Assembly (NCBI GenBank): GCA_016718035.1
Contig: JADKEK010000009.1
Coordinates: forward strand, 224,214-288,213
Length of the DNA: 64,000 nt
Reading direction: 5' to 3'
Source of the DNA: Bacteroidota bacterium
GTDB lineage: Bacteria > Bacteroidota > Bacteroidia > Chitinophagales > BACL12
Shown here: positions 6,958-15,241 of the stretch, one piece after another
Numbering within the stretch: position 1 is the stretch's first letter
Layout of the letters: every line of letters begins with the position of its first letter
Program-made: the position numbers and the translations under genes
Notes under the pieces: generated by a model
Databases searched by the model: none
Told to the model about the DNA's origin: nothing
The model's input: only the letters and a program-made list of their open reading frames with translations

Positions 6958-8241
6958 ATGCAAACATTTATAGACTTTATATCGCTCAACGACCCCAATG
7001 TTTTATTTGTGGTAATCGGCATGATACTGCTTGGTATAAGTTCGGCTACTATAGGTACGTTTGCATTTTTGCAAAAACGTGCATTAACGGGCGATGCTAT
7101 TGCCCATTCCGTTTTACCTGGTGTTTGTTTAGCGTTTATTTTATTTGATACCAGAAATTTATGGGTTTTACTTGGAGGTGCATTTGTAACAGGATGGCTT
7201 TCTATTGTTTGTGTAGATATTATTACTAAACATAGTAAGTTAAAAGCAGATACAGCAATTGGATTAGTATTATCTGTATTTTTTGGCGTAGGGATTTTAT
7301 TGCTCACTTTTATTCAGCAGAGTGGTAATGCGGCACAAAGTGGTTTAAACAATTTTTTATTTGGCAAAGCTGCGGCCATGCATCCAGATGATATTAAAAC
7401 AATGGGCATTGTGAGTTTACTCATAATTATTATTGTGCTAACCTTTTTCAAAGAATTTAAATTATTGAGTTTTGATCCTGCCTATGCTAAAAGCACGGGA
7501 TTACCTGTTACCGTATTACAATTATTATTAACTACACTCACTGTATTAGCAGTTGCTGCGGGTATTCAGGCAGTTGGCGTGGTATTAATGGCTGCAATGT
7601 TGATTACACCGGCAGCGGCAGCAAAGTACTGGACAAACAATCTGCGAAAAATGATTTTTTTAAGCATTTTATTTGCGGTGGCAGGCAGTGTAATTGGTGC
7701 TTATGTTTCTTATACCGACAATAAAATGCCAACAGGGCCATGGGTGGTGATGATGATTTCCTGCATTGCCGTATTAAGTATTTTATTTGCCCCGAAAAAA
7801 GGGATTATTCCAAAATATATTATCCGTAAAAAGTATGTCAACAAAATGTTGCGGGAAAATATTTTAAAAGAATTGTATCACCTTGAAGAAAAAAATCCGG
7901 GGAAAAAGATTTTTTCCATTCATGATATCACTTCTGAGCGCGCTATGAAAAGCAGCGATTACAAACTAGGTTTTCGGATGTTGACGCGCAAACACCTGGT
8001 AAATAAAGTAGTGACGGGTTATGGGCTTACCAACGAAGGACAAGTAGAAGGAAAACGTATTACTCGTATTCACCGTTTATGGGAGATGTACTTAACACAA
8101 CAATTACAAATTCAGGGCGACCATGTGCATGAAGATGCTGAAGGAATTGAACATATTATTACACCCGAAATTGAAAGAAAATTAATTGAATTACTGGATA
8201 AACCCGAAAAGGACCCACATGAAAAAATTATTCCTTATTAA
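6958..8241 (+). CDS. Metal ABC permease fused to a C-terminal DtxR-like regulator domain
   Basis: Residues 1-280 are a ZnuB/TroC-type permease with about eight or nine membrane segments and typical motifs (TGDAIAHSVLPG 44-55, SFDPAYAKSTG 171-181, VGVVLMAAMLITPAA 206-220). Residues about 290-365 look like a winged helix, ending in GYGLTNEGQ. Residues 369-427 match the DtxR dimerisation domain (RIHRLWEMYL, HVHEDAEGIEHI, DPHEKIIP). His372, Glu376, His391, Glu395, Glu398 and His399 fall exactly on DtxR positions 79, 83, 98, 102, 105 and 106, with Glu at 102 as in MntR. The arrangement recalls chlamydial YtgCR. Whether the tail binds DNA or only senses metal is unknown. Confidence 0.9.
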   Translation: MQTFIDFISLNDPNVLFVVIGMILLGISSATIGTFAFLQKRALTGDAIAHSVLPGVCLAFILFDTRNLWVLLGGAFVTGWLSIVCVDIITKHSKLKADTAIGLVLSVFFGVGILLLTFIQQSGNAAQSGLNNFLFGKAAAMHPDDIKTMGIVSLLIIIIVLTFFKEFKLLSFDPAYAKSTGLPVTVLQLLLTTLTVLAVAAGIQAVGVVLMAAMLITPAAAAKYWTNNLRKMIFLSILFAVAGSVIGAYVSYTDNKMPTGPWVVMMISCIAVLSILFAPKKGIIPKYIIRKKYVNKMLRENILKELYHLEEKNPGKKIFSIHDITSERAMKSSDYKLGFRMLTRKHLVNKVVTGYGLTNEGQVEGKRITRIHRLWEMYLTQQLQIQGDHVHEDAEGIEHIITPEIERKLIELLDKPEKDPHEKIIPY

Positions 8242-8250
8242 TTCAGGCTT

Positions 8251-9150
8251 ATGATGACAGATGCATTTTGGATAATATTAACAGGAAGCCTTGTTGCCAT
8301 AACATCAGGTTTATTAGGTTGTTTTCTTATTTTAAGAAAAATGACCATGGTGGGTGATGCCATTTCGCATGCTGTATTGCCGGGTATTGCCATTGCATTT
8401 TTAATAAGCGGGTCGCGGAGTTCTGTGCCTATGTTAATTGGTGCTGCAGCCTTCGGGATGTTGTGTACGGTATTAATTGAATTATTTCATAAAAAAGCTA
8501 AATTACAAGAAGACGCCAGCATTGGTATAAGTTTTACCTGGTTGTTTGCATTAGGCGTTATTTTAATTACCTATTTCGCCGATAAAGTAGACTTAGACCA
8601 GGATTGTGTATTGTATGGCGATATCACCTTTATCAATTTTGAAACATGGAATGGTATTCCAACCGCAGTTTGGTTATTAGGTGCGTTATTTATTTTAATT
8701 ATCGGATTTATTACGATAGGTTATAAAGGTTTATACCTAACTACCTTCGATCCTGACTATGCTATTACATTGGGTATTTCGGTGACGTTGTGGCATTATT
8801 TATTAATGGGAGCAGTTTCACTTACTACAGTATTATCTTTTGAAAGTGTTGGAGCCGGCAGGGGGGGGGGTTGGGGTTATTTTTTAGTGGTTGCTGTTTT
8901 ACACTTGTGACACTAGTGCCAGCGGATTTAATTAAGCAACAATAAAAACCATGTTAAAATCTCAGCCATTTTTGGCATTAGCCATGTTGTTGCAGGTTAT
9001 TATTTTGCCATTGGAAGGTCTGACAATAAATGCATCAGGGGGTTTATTTATCAGGTGCAATGGTGATCTCGTGTTTTAGGAATTATTTTTTGCATTACCT
9101 TTGTGTTCAGCCGTTTGGGGAAAATGAATAAACGGTTGCGCAAATGGTAA
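8251..9150 (+). pseudogene. Second metal ABC permease, broken by several frameshifts
   Basis: The first 200 or so residues read normally as a TroD/ZnuB-type permease (MVGDAISHAVLPG, TTFDPDYAITLGIS, LSFESVGA). After 8850 a run of ten G is followed by frame changes. Homologous segments remain readable in other frames: LVVAVL, then LSNNKNHVKISAIFGISH and VAGYYFAIG, then SGAMVI, and finally GIIFCITFVFSRLGKMNKRLRKW ending with TAA at 9148-9150. At least four indels are needed to rejoin them. Because the protein sequence is otherwise intact, errors in the DNA sequence are as likely as a real pseudogene. It would be the second permease subunit of the operon. Confidence 0.85.
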
Positions 9151-9197
9151 AACTGGAATGCGGTTATGCAACTAAAATAATATTATTTCAATACCTT

Positions 9198-9860
9198 TTA
9201 TTTTACCAATAGGTTGGCAGCTACTTTTTGCGAGACAACAATTTCGTGTTTATTATTGATGATGATGATTTTGCTCTGGTCATATTCTTCATCGTCTTTC
9301 ACTTTAATTTTTGTGTGAATGAGCAATTGAATTTTATTGAGGTATTGAAGAAATTCAGTTGAGTGGTCGATTACCCCTGCAATAATTCCTTCATCACCTT
9401 TTTGCATTTTATCGAGCGTAACATCTTCATGATAAGCAATATTACCATGTTTATCCGGAATTGGGTCGCCATGCGGGTCGAATTTAGGGAAGCCTAAAAA
9501 ATGGTCGATTCTATCGGTTAATATTTCGGAGTTAATATGTTCTAATTGTTCTGCCAGTTCGTCCACTTCATCCCAACTGAATTTTAGTTTTTCCACTAAA
9601 AAGGTTTCCCACAAACGATGTTTCCGAATTAAATCTTTGGCTAATTTTTTTCCTTTTTCTGTCAGGGAAACACCATAATATTTTTCGTAGTGTAACAACT
9701 TTTTACCTGCCAGTTTTTTAAGCATATCGGTAACCGAAGCAGCAGTAGTAGATAATTTTTCGGCAATGGCATTAGTGCTGACATTGCCATTTTGCATTTC
9801 TGAAAGTTTGAAAATGGCTTTCAGGTAGTTTTCTTCTGTATGTGATATATTGATGCTCAA
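9198..9860 (-). CDS. DtxR/MntR-family metal-dependent transcriptional repressor
   Basis: The 220-residue regulator has an N-terminal winged helix (residues 5-70, TEENYLKAIFKLSE to GVSLTEKGKK) and a dimerisation/metal domain (RKHRLWETFL 79-88, VDELAEQLEH 99-108, DPHGDPIP). A C-terminal SH3/FeoA-like domain follows from about residue 145. Ligand positions are His81, Glu85, Asp100, Glu104, Glu107 and His108; Glu104 in place of the DtxR cysteine favours Mn2+ sensing. It faces the metal-uptake operon convergently, so it is the obvious repressor of that operon. A TAATCTAAA half-site upstream (9889-9897) hints at autoregulation. Confidence 0.93.
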   Translation of the reverse strand: MSINISHTEENYLKAIFKLSEMQNGNVSTNAIAEKLSTTAASVTDMLKKLAGKKLLHYEKYYGVSLTEKGKKLAKDLIRKHRLWETFLVEKLKFSWDEVDELAEQLEHINSEILTDRIDHFLGFPKFDPHGDPIPDKHGNIAYHEDVTLDKMQKGDEGIIAGVIDHSTEFLQYLNKIQLLIHTKIKVKDDEEYDQSKIIIINNKHEIVVSQKVAANLLVK

Positions 9861-9888
9861 AATTTCCAGTTAAATGCTGATGCAATAA

Positions 9889-9897
9889 TAATCTAAA
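9889..9897 (-). promoter_or_regulatory. Half-site resembling the metal operon operator
   Basis: TAATCTAAA matches one half of the candidate operator at 4446-4461. It lies about 30 nt upstream of the DtxR-family start codon. Only a half-site is seen, so autoregulation is tentative. Confidence 0.3.
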
Positions 9898-10051
9898 TTC
9901 ATCAGGTTTACAGTGATTTGTATGTGATTATGTTGTCAAAAAACTGTGTTGGATTATGGTCGTGATGATTATCGTTTTCACACTGATATTTTTATTAAGC
10001 ATTACATGGCTATTATTGATTGCGTTAGGGATAGTAACGGAAACCCCGCAG

Positions 10052-10145
10052 GCCGCCCTTTTCGGCGGACGAGGAGTTGGAGTGGATAGCCCGACCCTAT
10101 AGTGATTAATTATTTGCCCCCGCAAATAATTAATCTACTATAGGG
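10052..10145. repeat. Structured intergenic element: small hairpin, conserved core and long hairpin
   Basis: CCGCC (10053-10057) and GGCGG (10064-10068) form a small hairpin. Next is a core GACGAGGA..TTG..AG..TAGC (10068-10090), also found on the minus strand at 61721-61742. A long hairpin follows: arms 10095-10117 and 10122-10145 pair over 22 bp with a four-C loop and one small internal loop. There is no T tract on either side, so it is not a standard terminator. The copy at 61.7 kb suggests a dispersed element or structured RNA family. A 48-codon ORF with a hydrophobic N-terminus (9956-10102, plus strand) runs into it; I do not count it as a gene. Confidence 0.55.
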
Positions 10146-10170
10146 TAACGCCCAAAATAAATATGGTGGT

Positions 10171-10533
10171 TTAATAATCGCCGATAGAAAGCAAAACCAG
10201 GGTGCAGGCTTCGAGCGTTTGAATACCCTTTTGCTGTGCAAGTTCTGCGAGTTCATCGTTTTCGGTGCCTGGATTAAAGATGATACGTTTTGGATGGAGG
10301 TTAAGCAGGTAATCGTAATAATTTTTTTGCAGTTGGGGATTTACATATAATGTTACGGTATCGATATCCGTATCAAGCGGGCGTTCTTTTACCACCGGAA
10401 TAGCATCAATCATTTCTTCTTTTTTGCCAAGCGCCAAAACAGGATGACCGTATGCAGTTAATTTTTTTACTGCTTTATATGCATACCTGTCCGGATTATT
10501 TGAAGCACCTATTACCAATGTTTTTTTCGACAT
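10171..10533 (-). CDS. CoA-binding domain protein (YccU-like)
   Basis: The 120-residue protein is a stand-alone Rossmann-type CoA-binding domain (CoA_binding_2 family). It starts with KTLVIGASNNPDRYAYKAVKKL, has the middle segment VTLYVNPQLQ, and continues with KRIIFNPGTENDEL and a conserved Cys near the end (TLEACTLVLL). Members bind CoA in crystal structures but their cellular role is not established. It is a single gene; the next gene upstream (pyruvate dehydrogenase E2) has its own terminator between them. Family assignment is firm, function unknown. Confidence 0.85.
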   Translation of the reverse strand: MSKKTLVIGASNNPDRYAYKAVKKLTAYGHPVLALGKKEEMIDAIPVVKERPLDTDIDTVTLYVNPQLQKNYYDYLLNLHPKRIIFNPGTENDELAELAQQKGIQTLEACTLVLLSIGDY

Positions 10534-10579
10534 ACTAATAAAATGAATACCACATTAAAAAAGTTCGTTTGAATACAGC

Positions 10580-10605
10580 AAAAAAAAAGTTGGCCGAAGC
10601 CAACT
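10580..10605 (-). terminator. Intrinsic terminator after the E2 gene
   Basis: On the minus strand AGTTGGC, loop TTCG, GCCAACT is followed by at least eight T. It lies 22 nt beyond the E2 stop codon. Confidence 0.9.
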
Positions 10606-10627
10606 CATGATATTTTTAACCTTCGAA

Positions 10628-11869
10628 TTACGCGAGCATACGCACAGGGTCTTCGAGATATTGTTTTAATGTTTGCAAAAATTTAGCGCCTACTGCACCA
10701 TCCACTACACGGTGATCGCAGCTCATGGTGAGCTTCATTACATTTCCCGGAACTACCTGACCATTTTTAACAACCGGAACCTGCTGAATGCCTCCTACAG
10801 CTAAAATACAAGCATCGGGTGGATTAATAATTGCGGTAAATTCTTCAATACCCATCATGCCCAAATTAGAAATAGTAAATGTATTGCCTTCCCAATCGGC
10901 GGGTTGTAATTTTCTGTTTTTTGCGCGTTCAGCTAAATCACCTGTTTCTGCAGCAATTTGCGATAATGATTTATTATCTGCAAAACGAATAACCGGCACA
11001 ACTAGTCCGTCGTTTATTGCAACAGCAACTCCAATATGAATATGCTTATAAGTGCGAATAGTATCGCCAAGCCAACTTGAATTAACAGCAGGATTTCTGC
11101 GCAACGCCATTGCTGAAGCTTTTACAACGAGGTCGTTAAATGAAATTTTTAACGGGCTCACTTCATTGAGTGATTTACGAGCTGCAATTGCATTATCCAT
11201 ATCTACCGAAATGGTAAGATAAAAATGTGGTGCCGTAAATTTACTTTGTGATAAGCGGGAAGCAATTACTTTGCGCATTTGTGAAACCGGTGTTTCATCA
11301 TAACCTTCCTCACCTACTATTTGTGGTATATTAATAATTGGTTGTTGCGTTTTAACAGCTTCAGTAGTTTGTGGAACAAATTCTTCTACATCTTTTTTAA
11401 TTATTCTTCCTTCCGGTCCGGAGCCTGCAACTGCATCGAGATTAATGCCTTTGTCCTGTGCAATTTTTTTAGCCAATGGCGATGCTTTTACACGACCATC
11501 TTCGTTATGTTCAGCAACAGGAATTTTATTAGTTGTAACCGGAGTTTCAGTTGTTGCAGGAGTTTTTTCTTCGGATTTTTGCTCAACTACCGCTTTAGGT
11601 GCGTCGTTGAGTAAAGCCTGAAAATCTTCACCTGGTGCACCAACAATAGCAATAACCTGATCAACTTGTGCACTTTTGCCTTTTTCGACACCGATATAGA
11701 GTAAAGTCCCTTTTACATAATTTTCAAGCTCCATGGTTGCCTTATCAGTTTCCACTTCTGCCAATATATCTCCGGTTTTAACAGTATCGCCCACCTTTTT
11801 ATGCCATTCCACGAAGGTTCCTTCGGTCATGGTATCACTCATTCGGGGCATACGTATTACTTCAGCCAT
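10628..11869 (-). CDS. pdhC: Dihydrolipoamide acetyltransferase (E2) of pyruvate dehydrogenase
   Basis: The 413-residue E2 component transfers acetyl groups from E1 through lipoyl-lysine to CoA. It has one N-terminal lipoyl domain with the lipoylated Lys43 in EVETDKATMELE. A peripheral-subunit-binding domain follows (residues about 126-164, VKASPLAKKIAQ to GRIIKKDVEEF), then the catalytic core ending with CDHRVVDGAVGAKF. That motif gives His386 and Asp390 as the active-site pair. Linkers rich in Pro, Thr and Glu separate the domains. E1 and E3 genes are not adjacent. A branched-chain E2 is less likely because of the acetyltransferase-like core motifs. Confidence 0.93.
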   Translation of the reverse strand: MAEVIRMPRMSDTMTEGTFVEWHKKVGDTVKTGDILAEVETDKATMELENYVKGTLLYIGVEKGKSAQVDQVIAIVGAPGEDFQALLNDAPKAVVEQKSEEKTPATTETPVTTNKIPVAEHNEDGRVKASPLAKKIAQDKGINLDAVAGSGPEGRIIKKDVEEFVPQTTEAVKTQQPIINIPQIVGEEGYDETPVSQMRKVIASRLSQSKFTAPHFYLTISVDMDNAIAARKSLNEVSPLKISFNDLVVKASAMALRRNPAVNSSWLGDTIRTYKHIHIGVAVAINDGLVVPVIRFADNKSLSQIAAETGDLAERAKNRKLQPADWEGNTFTISNLGMMGIEEFTAIINPPDACILAVGGIQQVPVVKNGQVVPGNVMKLTMSCDHRVVDGAVGAKFLQTLKQYLEDPVRMLA

Positions 11870-12023
11870 AGTTCAATCAGATTTAGTGCGAAAATAGGAA
11901 GAAAATTGGATGGTTGGAAACCGGCATCCTAGAATGTTGCCCGCGTGGTAAGCAAACAGGGCACAAAGGCAAAAATTAGCAGCTACTATTGGGGTAGGAA
12001 GGAGGATTGGAAGAAATCAAACA

Positions 12024-12083
12024 CCAACAGCAGAGATTGTACTTCGCAAGTTTATTTTATTGCGAAGTACAATCATTTGTTGG
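12024..12083 (-). terminator. Long hairpin in the gap between the M16 protease and E2 genes
   Basis: The 222-nt gap 11870-12091 holds a perfect 15-bp inverted repeat (12035-12049 and 12060-12074, 10-nt loop). A second outer pair extends it: CCAACA (12024-12029) and TGTTGG (12078-12083). It lies immediately past the stop of the minus-strand protease gene. No T tract follows the stem, so it could be a processing or stability hairpin instead of a terminator. Confidence 0.5.
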
Positions 12084-12091
12084 TTGTATTA

Positions 12092-15000
12092 TCAATACCC
12101 AAAAATTTCTTCGAGGGTTAATTCTTTAAATTCACCTATAGATTGCAAATAGGATATATCTAATTTAGTTTTATCGCCCATTACAATAATGGTATAGGTA
12201 TTATCTGCTATATGGTCGTTTACAAATTGTTGTAATTCCGGCAATGTCATACCTGTTACATTGGTGTAAATATCCTTTCTGATATCGGTGGTTAATCCTC
12301 TGCGTTTTGCATTTTCGTAACTCCAGAAAATATTGGAGCGAATAATACGTTCGCTTTCAATTTGTTTAACCACTGATTCGATACTGGCATTAAATTGTTT
12401 TTCAGCTTGTGGCATATTATTCATAATATCCATCATGGCCTCAATAGCACTTTGCATTTTATCTGCCTGTGTGCCGACAAATGCACGAACATAATGTGCT
12501 TCATCTTTATTTGCCGGAGTGGTAAAGTTGGCATAAGCAGAATACGCTAATGCTTTAGTTTCCCGAATTTCCTGAAATACAATACTGGACAAACCACTTC
12601 CGAAATATTCGTTAAACAAACGCGCTTCAGGCAATAATGATTTGTTGAAATTTTCATCTTTAGCCATAAACATCACTTGCGCCTGCACCATGTTATAATT
12701 AACAAAGTACACTTTATTTGTTTTGGTAGATTGCTCTGTATATTTTTTAGCAGCAGGATATTCCGCTAAAGTTTCAGGTGCTTTATGGTATTTAGCCAAA
12801 ACTGTTTTCACCTGTTCTTGTGGTAATGCACCATAATAAAAAATACGGTGTTTATAGTTGGTTAACGATTTTATTTTATCGGTTAACGTAGTCGGCAAGG
12901 TATTATTCAAATCTTTTTCAGATAAAATATCTGTAACAGGTGAATAGCTGCCATAACGTGCATAGGTTGCTAAAGCGCTATTAAATATGGCCGATTTATT
13001 TGATTTGTTATCCTCCCTTTCTTTAATAATACCATTTACCAATTCTTTATAGGCTTTATTATCAGGTTTAACGGAAGACAATAAATGTTCAAATAGTTCA
13101 ACACCTTTATCTAAATTATTTTCTAATCCTTGGAGCGAAACATATACTCTGTCGGAAGAAGTAAATACATTAAAACTCAATCCGTATTTAAAAAATTCTT
13201 TTTGTAAATCAGATGGAGAATATTTGTCCGTTCCCAAATAAGGCAAATAATTAATTGCTAAAGGAAGATACAAATCGTTGTTTGTTCCCATATCTAAAAT
13301 ATAGTATAATTCGAACAACTGATTCTCTTCATTTTTGATATAAGAGAAAGGAATATTAGTGCCAAGTGTTTGGTTGCTAATTCTTTTTTCAAAATCAATA
13401 AATTCAGGTTGTACTCTTAATGAAGGTAACTCCATGAATTTTTGTAAAAATGCGCTTTGTACATCGCGATTAGCTTCTACCGGTGTGATGGCCGGTTTAT
13501 CAACCTTTTTTACATTTTTATCTTCGCCCTGACGTTTATATACTACCACATAATTATTAGAGCCGAAAAACTCGTTGGCAAAGTCGATGATATCTTGTTT
13601 GGTAACAGACTCCATTGCTTTGTGTTCATTCAGATAAGAACCCCAATCGATACCTTTTACAAAAGTATTTACAAATGCACTTGCACGACTGCTGTTTGAT
13701 TCAAACGATTTAATGCGCGATAATTTATAATCATTAATTACTGCTTTTAACAACCATTCGTCAAATTCGCCACGTTTCACTTTTTCTATTTCAGCTAAAA
13801 GCAATTGCTCACATTCTTCTAAGGTTTGGCCCTCGCGTGGGTCGGCAGCGAAAGTGATAACGGTATATTCTTTCCATTCACTTAAAAACGCGCCGGCATC
13901 TAAAACTTTTTGTTGTTGATTTAAATTCAAATCAATAAGCCCTGCTTGTCCGTTATATAAAATACCACTAAACAATTTCGCTAACATCGTTTCTTCAGTT
14001 CCGGCACCACTAACGCGATATCCTAACATCATAGTTTCAGATTCCTGACCAAAAACTTCACGGCGTTGAACTTCCTGTAATGGTTTTTCAGGAAGAAATT
14101 TTTGCTCACCAATTGGACGATTTACATATGTACCAAAATATTTATTAATGAGTTCAATTGTTTTATCATAATCAATATCACCACTCAAACAAATGGCCAT
14201 ATTAGATGGCACATAAAAATTGTAGAAGTAAGCCATGATATTTAACATAGAAGGATTTTTTAAATGTTCTCCTTCACCAATTGTTGTTTGTGTGCCATAA
14301 GGATGTGTTGGAAACAATGCGCGGTAATATGCTTCTGACATTTTGCTCCCGTCGCGATCCTGACCCATATTATATTCTTCGTACACAGCTTCTAACTCGG
14401 TATGAAACAAACGCAACACACAAGTACTGAATCTTTCGCTTTCGATCACCAGCCATTTTTCTAATTCATTAGCCGGAATATCATTTACATACACAGTTTG
14501 TTCTTTGCTGGTATATGCATTTGTTCCTTTAGCACCTAATGAAGTAATCATTTTATCATATTCATTTGGCACGGCAAATTTTGCGGCCTCTTGACTCATT
14601 TGGTCAATCTTTTTATAAATCTCTTTTTTCTTTTCCGGGTCTTTTTCTTTTCGGTGCTGTTCATATAATTGTGCAATGGCATCAATCATAGGTTTTTCGC
14701 GCGACCAGTTGGTAGTGCCCACATTTGATGTACCTTTAAACATCATATGCTCCAAGTAATGTGCTAATCCTGTTGTTTCTCTTGGGTCATTTTTTGAACC
14801 TGCTTTAACAGCGATATAAGTTTGAATTCTAGGTTCGGCTTTATTTTGAGATAAATAAACAGTAAATCCATTATTTAATTTATAAATACGTGTTTTGGTT
14901 GGATCATCCGGAACAGTGATAAATGAATATTTGCCAGGATTCGGCGTTCCCGGTTTTGCAGTTGTTACATTTCCTGACGTAAACAACGTAATTGGGTCAG

Positions 15001-15214
15001 GTGTACCTGGTTCAACACGAATTGGTCCTCCATTGGTAGAACCTGCTGTAGATGAACTGGATGACGACGAACCCGTTGTAGGTGGTTTATTAGTATTAGT
15101 GCCGGGATTATTGGTGGAGCCTTGGGAACTTGACGAACCTGTTTGGGCTGCGATAGTTTGCACAAAAAGTAAACAAACCAATAATACACTTAAAAAACTG
15201 AACTGCTTTTTCAT
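12092..15214 (-). CDS. Secreted M16 family zinc metalloprotease, two-half (pitrilysin-like)
   Basis: The 1040-residue protein has a signal peptide ending near TIAAQ, then a low-complexity Ser/Thr/Gly/Pro linker (residues 25-75). The first M16 domain carries the inverted zinc motif HYLEH (152-156) and a downstream ELEAVYEEYNMG segment for the distal Glu ligand. A second, catalytically silent M16 half fills the C-terminal part. Such enzymes degrade peptides, here probably in the periplasm. It starts 27 nt after dnaX on the same strand, so the two may be cotranscribed. The Ser-rich linker is unusual in length but plausible as a flexible tether. Confidence 0.92.
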   Translation of the reverse strand: MKKQFSFLSVLLVCLLFVQTIAAQTGSSSSQGSTNNPGTNTNKPPTTGSSSSSSSTAGSTNGGPIRVEPGTPDPITLFTSGNVTTAKPGTPNPGKYSFITVPDDPTKTRIYKLNNGFTVYLSQNKAEPRIQTYIAVKAGSKNDPRETTGLAHYLEHMMFKGTSNVGTTNWSREKPMIDAIAQLYEQHRKEKDPEKKKEIYKKIDQMSQEAAKFAVPNEYDKMITSLGAKGTNAYTSKEQTVYVNDIPANELEKWLVIESERFSTCVLRLFHTELEAVYEEYNMGQDRDGSKMSEAYYRALFPTHPYGTQTTIGEGEHLKNPSMLNIMAYFYNFYVPSNMAICLSGDIDYDKTIELINKYFGTYVNRPIGEQKFLPEKPLQEVQRREVFGQESETMMLGYRVSGAGTEETMLAKLFSGILYNGQAGLIDLNLNQQQKVLDAGAFLSEWKEYTVITFAADPREGQTLEECEQLLLAEIEKVKRGEFDEWLLKAVINDYKLSRIKSFESNSSRASAFVNTFVKGIDWGSYLNEHKAMESVTKQDIIDFANEFFGSNNYVVVYKRQGEDKNVKKVDKPAITPVEANRDVQSAFLQKFMELPSLRVQPEFIDFEKRISNQTLGTNIPFSYIKNEENQLFELYYILDMGTNNDLYLPLAINYLPYLGTDKYSPSDLQKEFFKYGLSFNVFTSSDRVYVSLQGLENNLDKGVELFEHLLSSVKPDNKAYKELVNGIIKEREDNKSNKSAIFNSALATYARYGSYSPVTDILSEKDLNNTLPTTLTDKIKSLTNYKHRIFYYGALPQEQVKTVLAKYHKAPETLAEYPAAKKYTEQSTKTNKVYFVNYNMVQAQVMFMAKDENFNKSLLPEARLFNEYFGSGLSSIVFQEIRETKALAYSAYANFTTPANKDEAHYVRAFVGTQADKMQSAIEAMMDIMNNMPQAEKQFNASIESVVKQIESERIIRSNIFWSYENAKRRGLTTDIRKDIYTNVTGMTLPELQQFVNDHIADNTYTIIVMGDKTKLDISYLQSIGEFKELTLEEIFGY

Positions 15215-15241
15215 AAGTTAGTATTTATACTTTATTATTAA

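Noticed and set aside
9956..10102. 48-codon ORF with a hydrophobic N-terminus before the long hairpin
   Set aside because: Its 3' half translates the repeat core that recurs at 61.7 kb in another context, and its stop codon lies in the hairpin arm. No promoter box or ribosome site supports it. It is noted only under the structured element.
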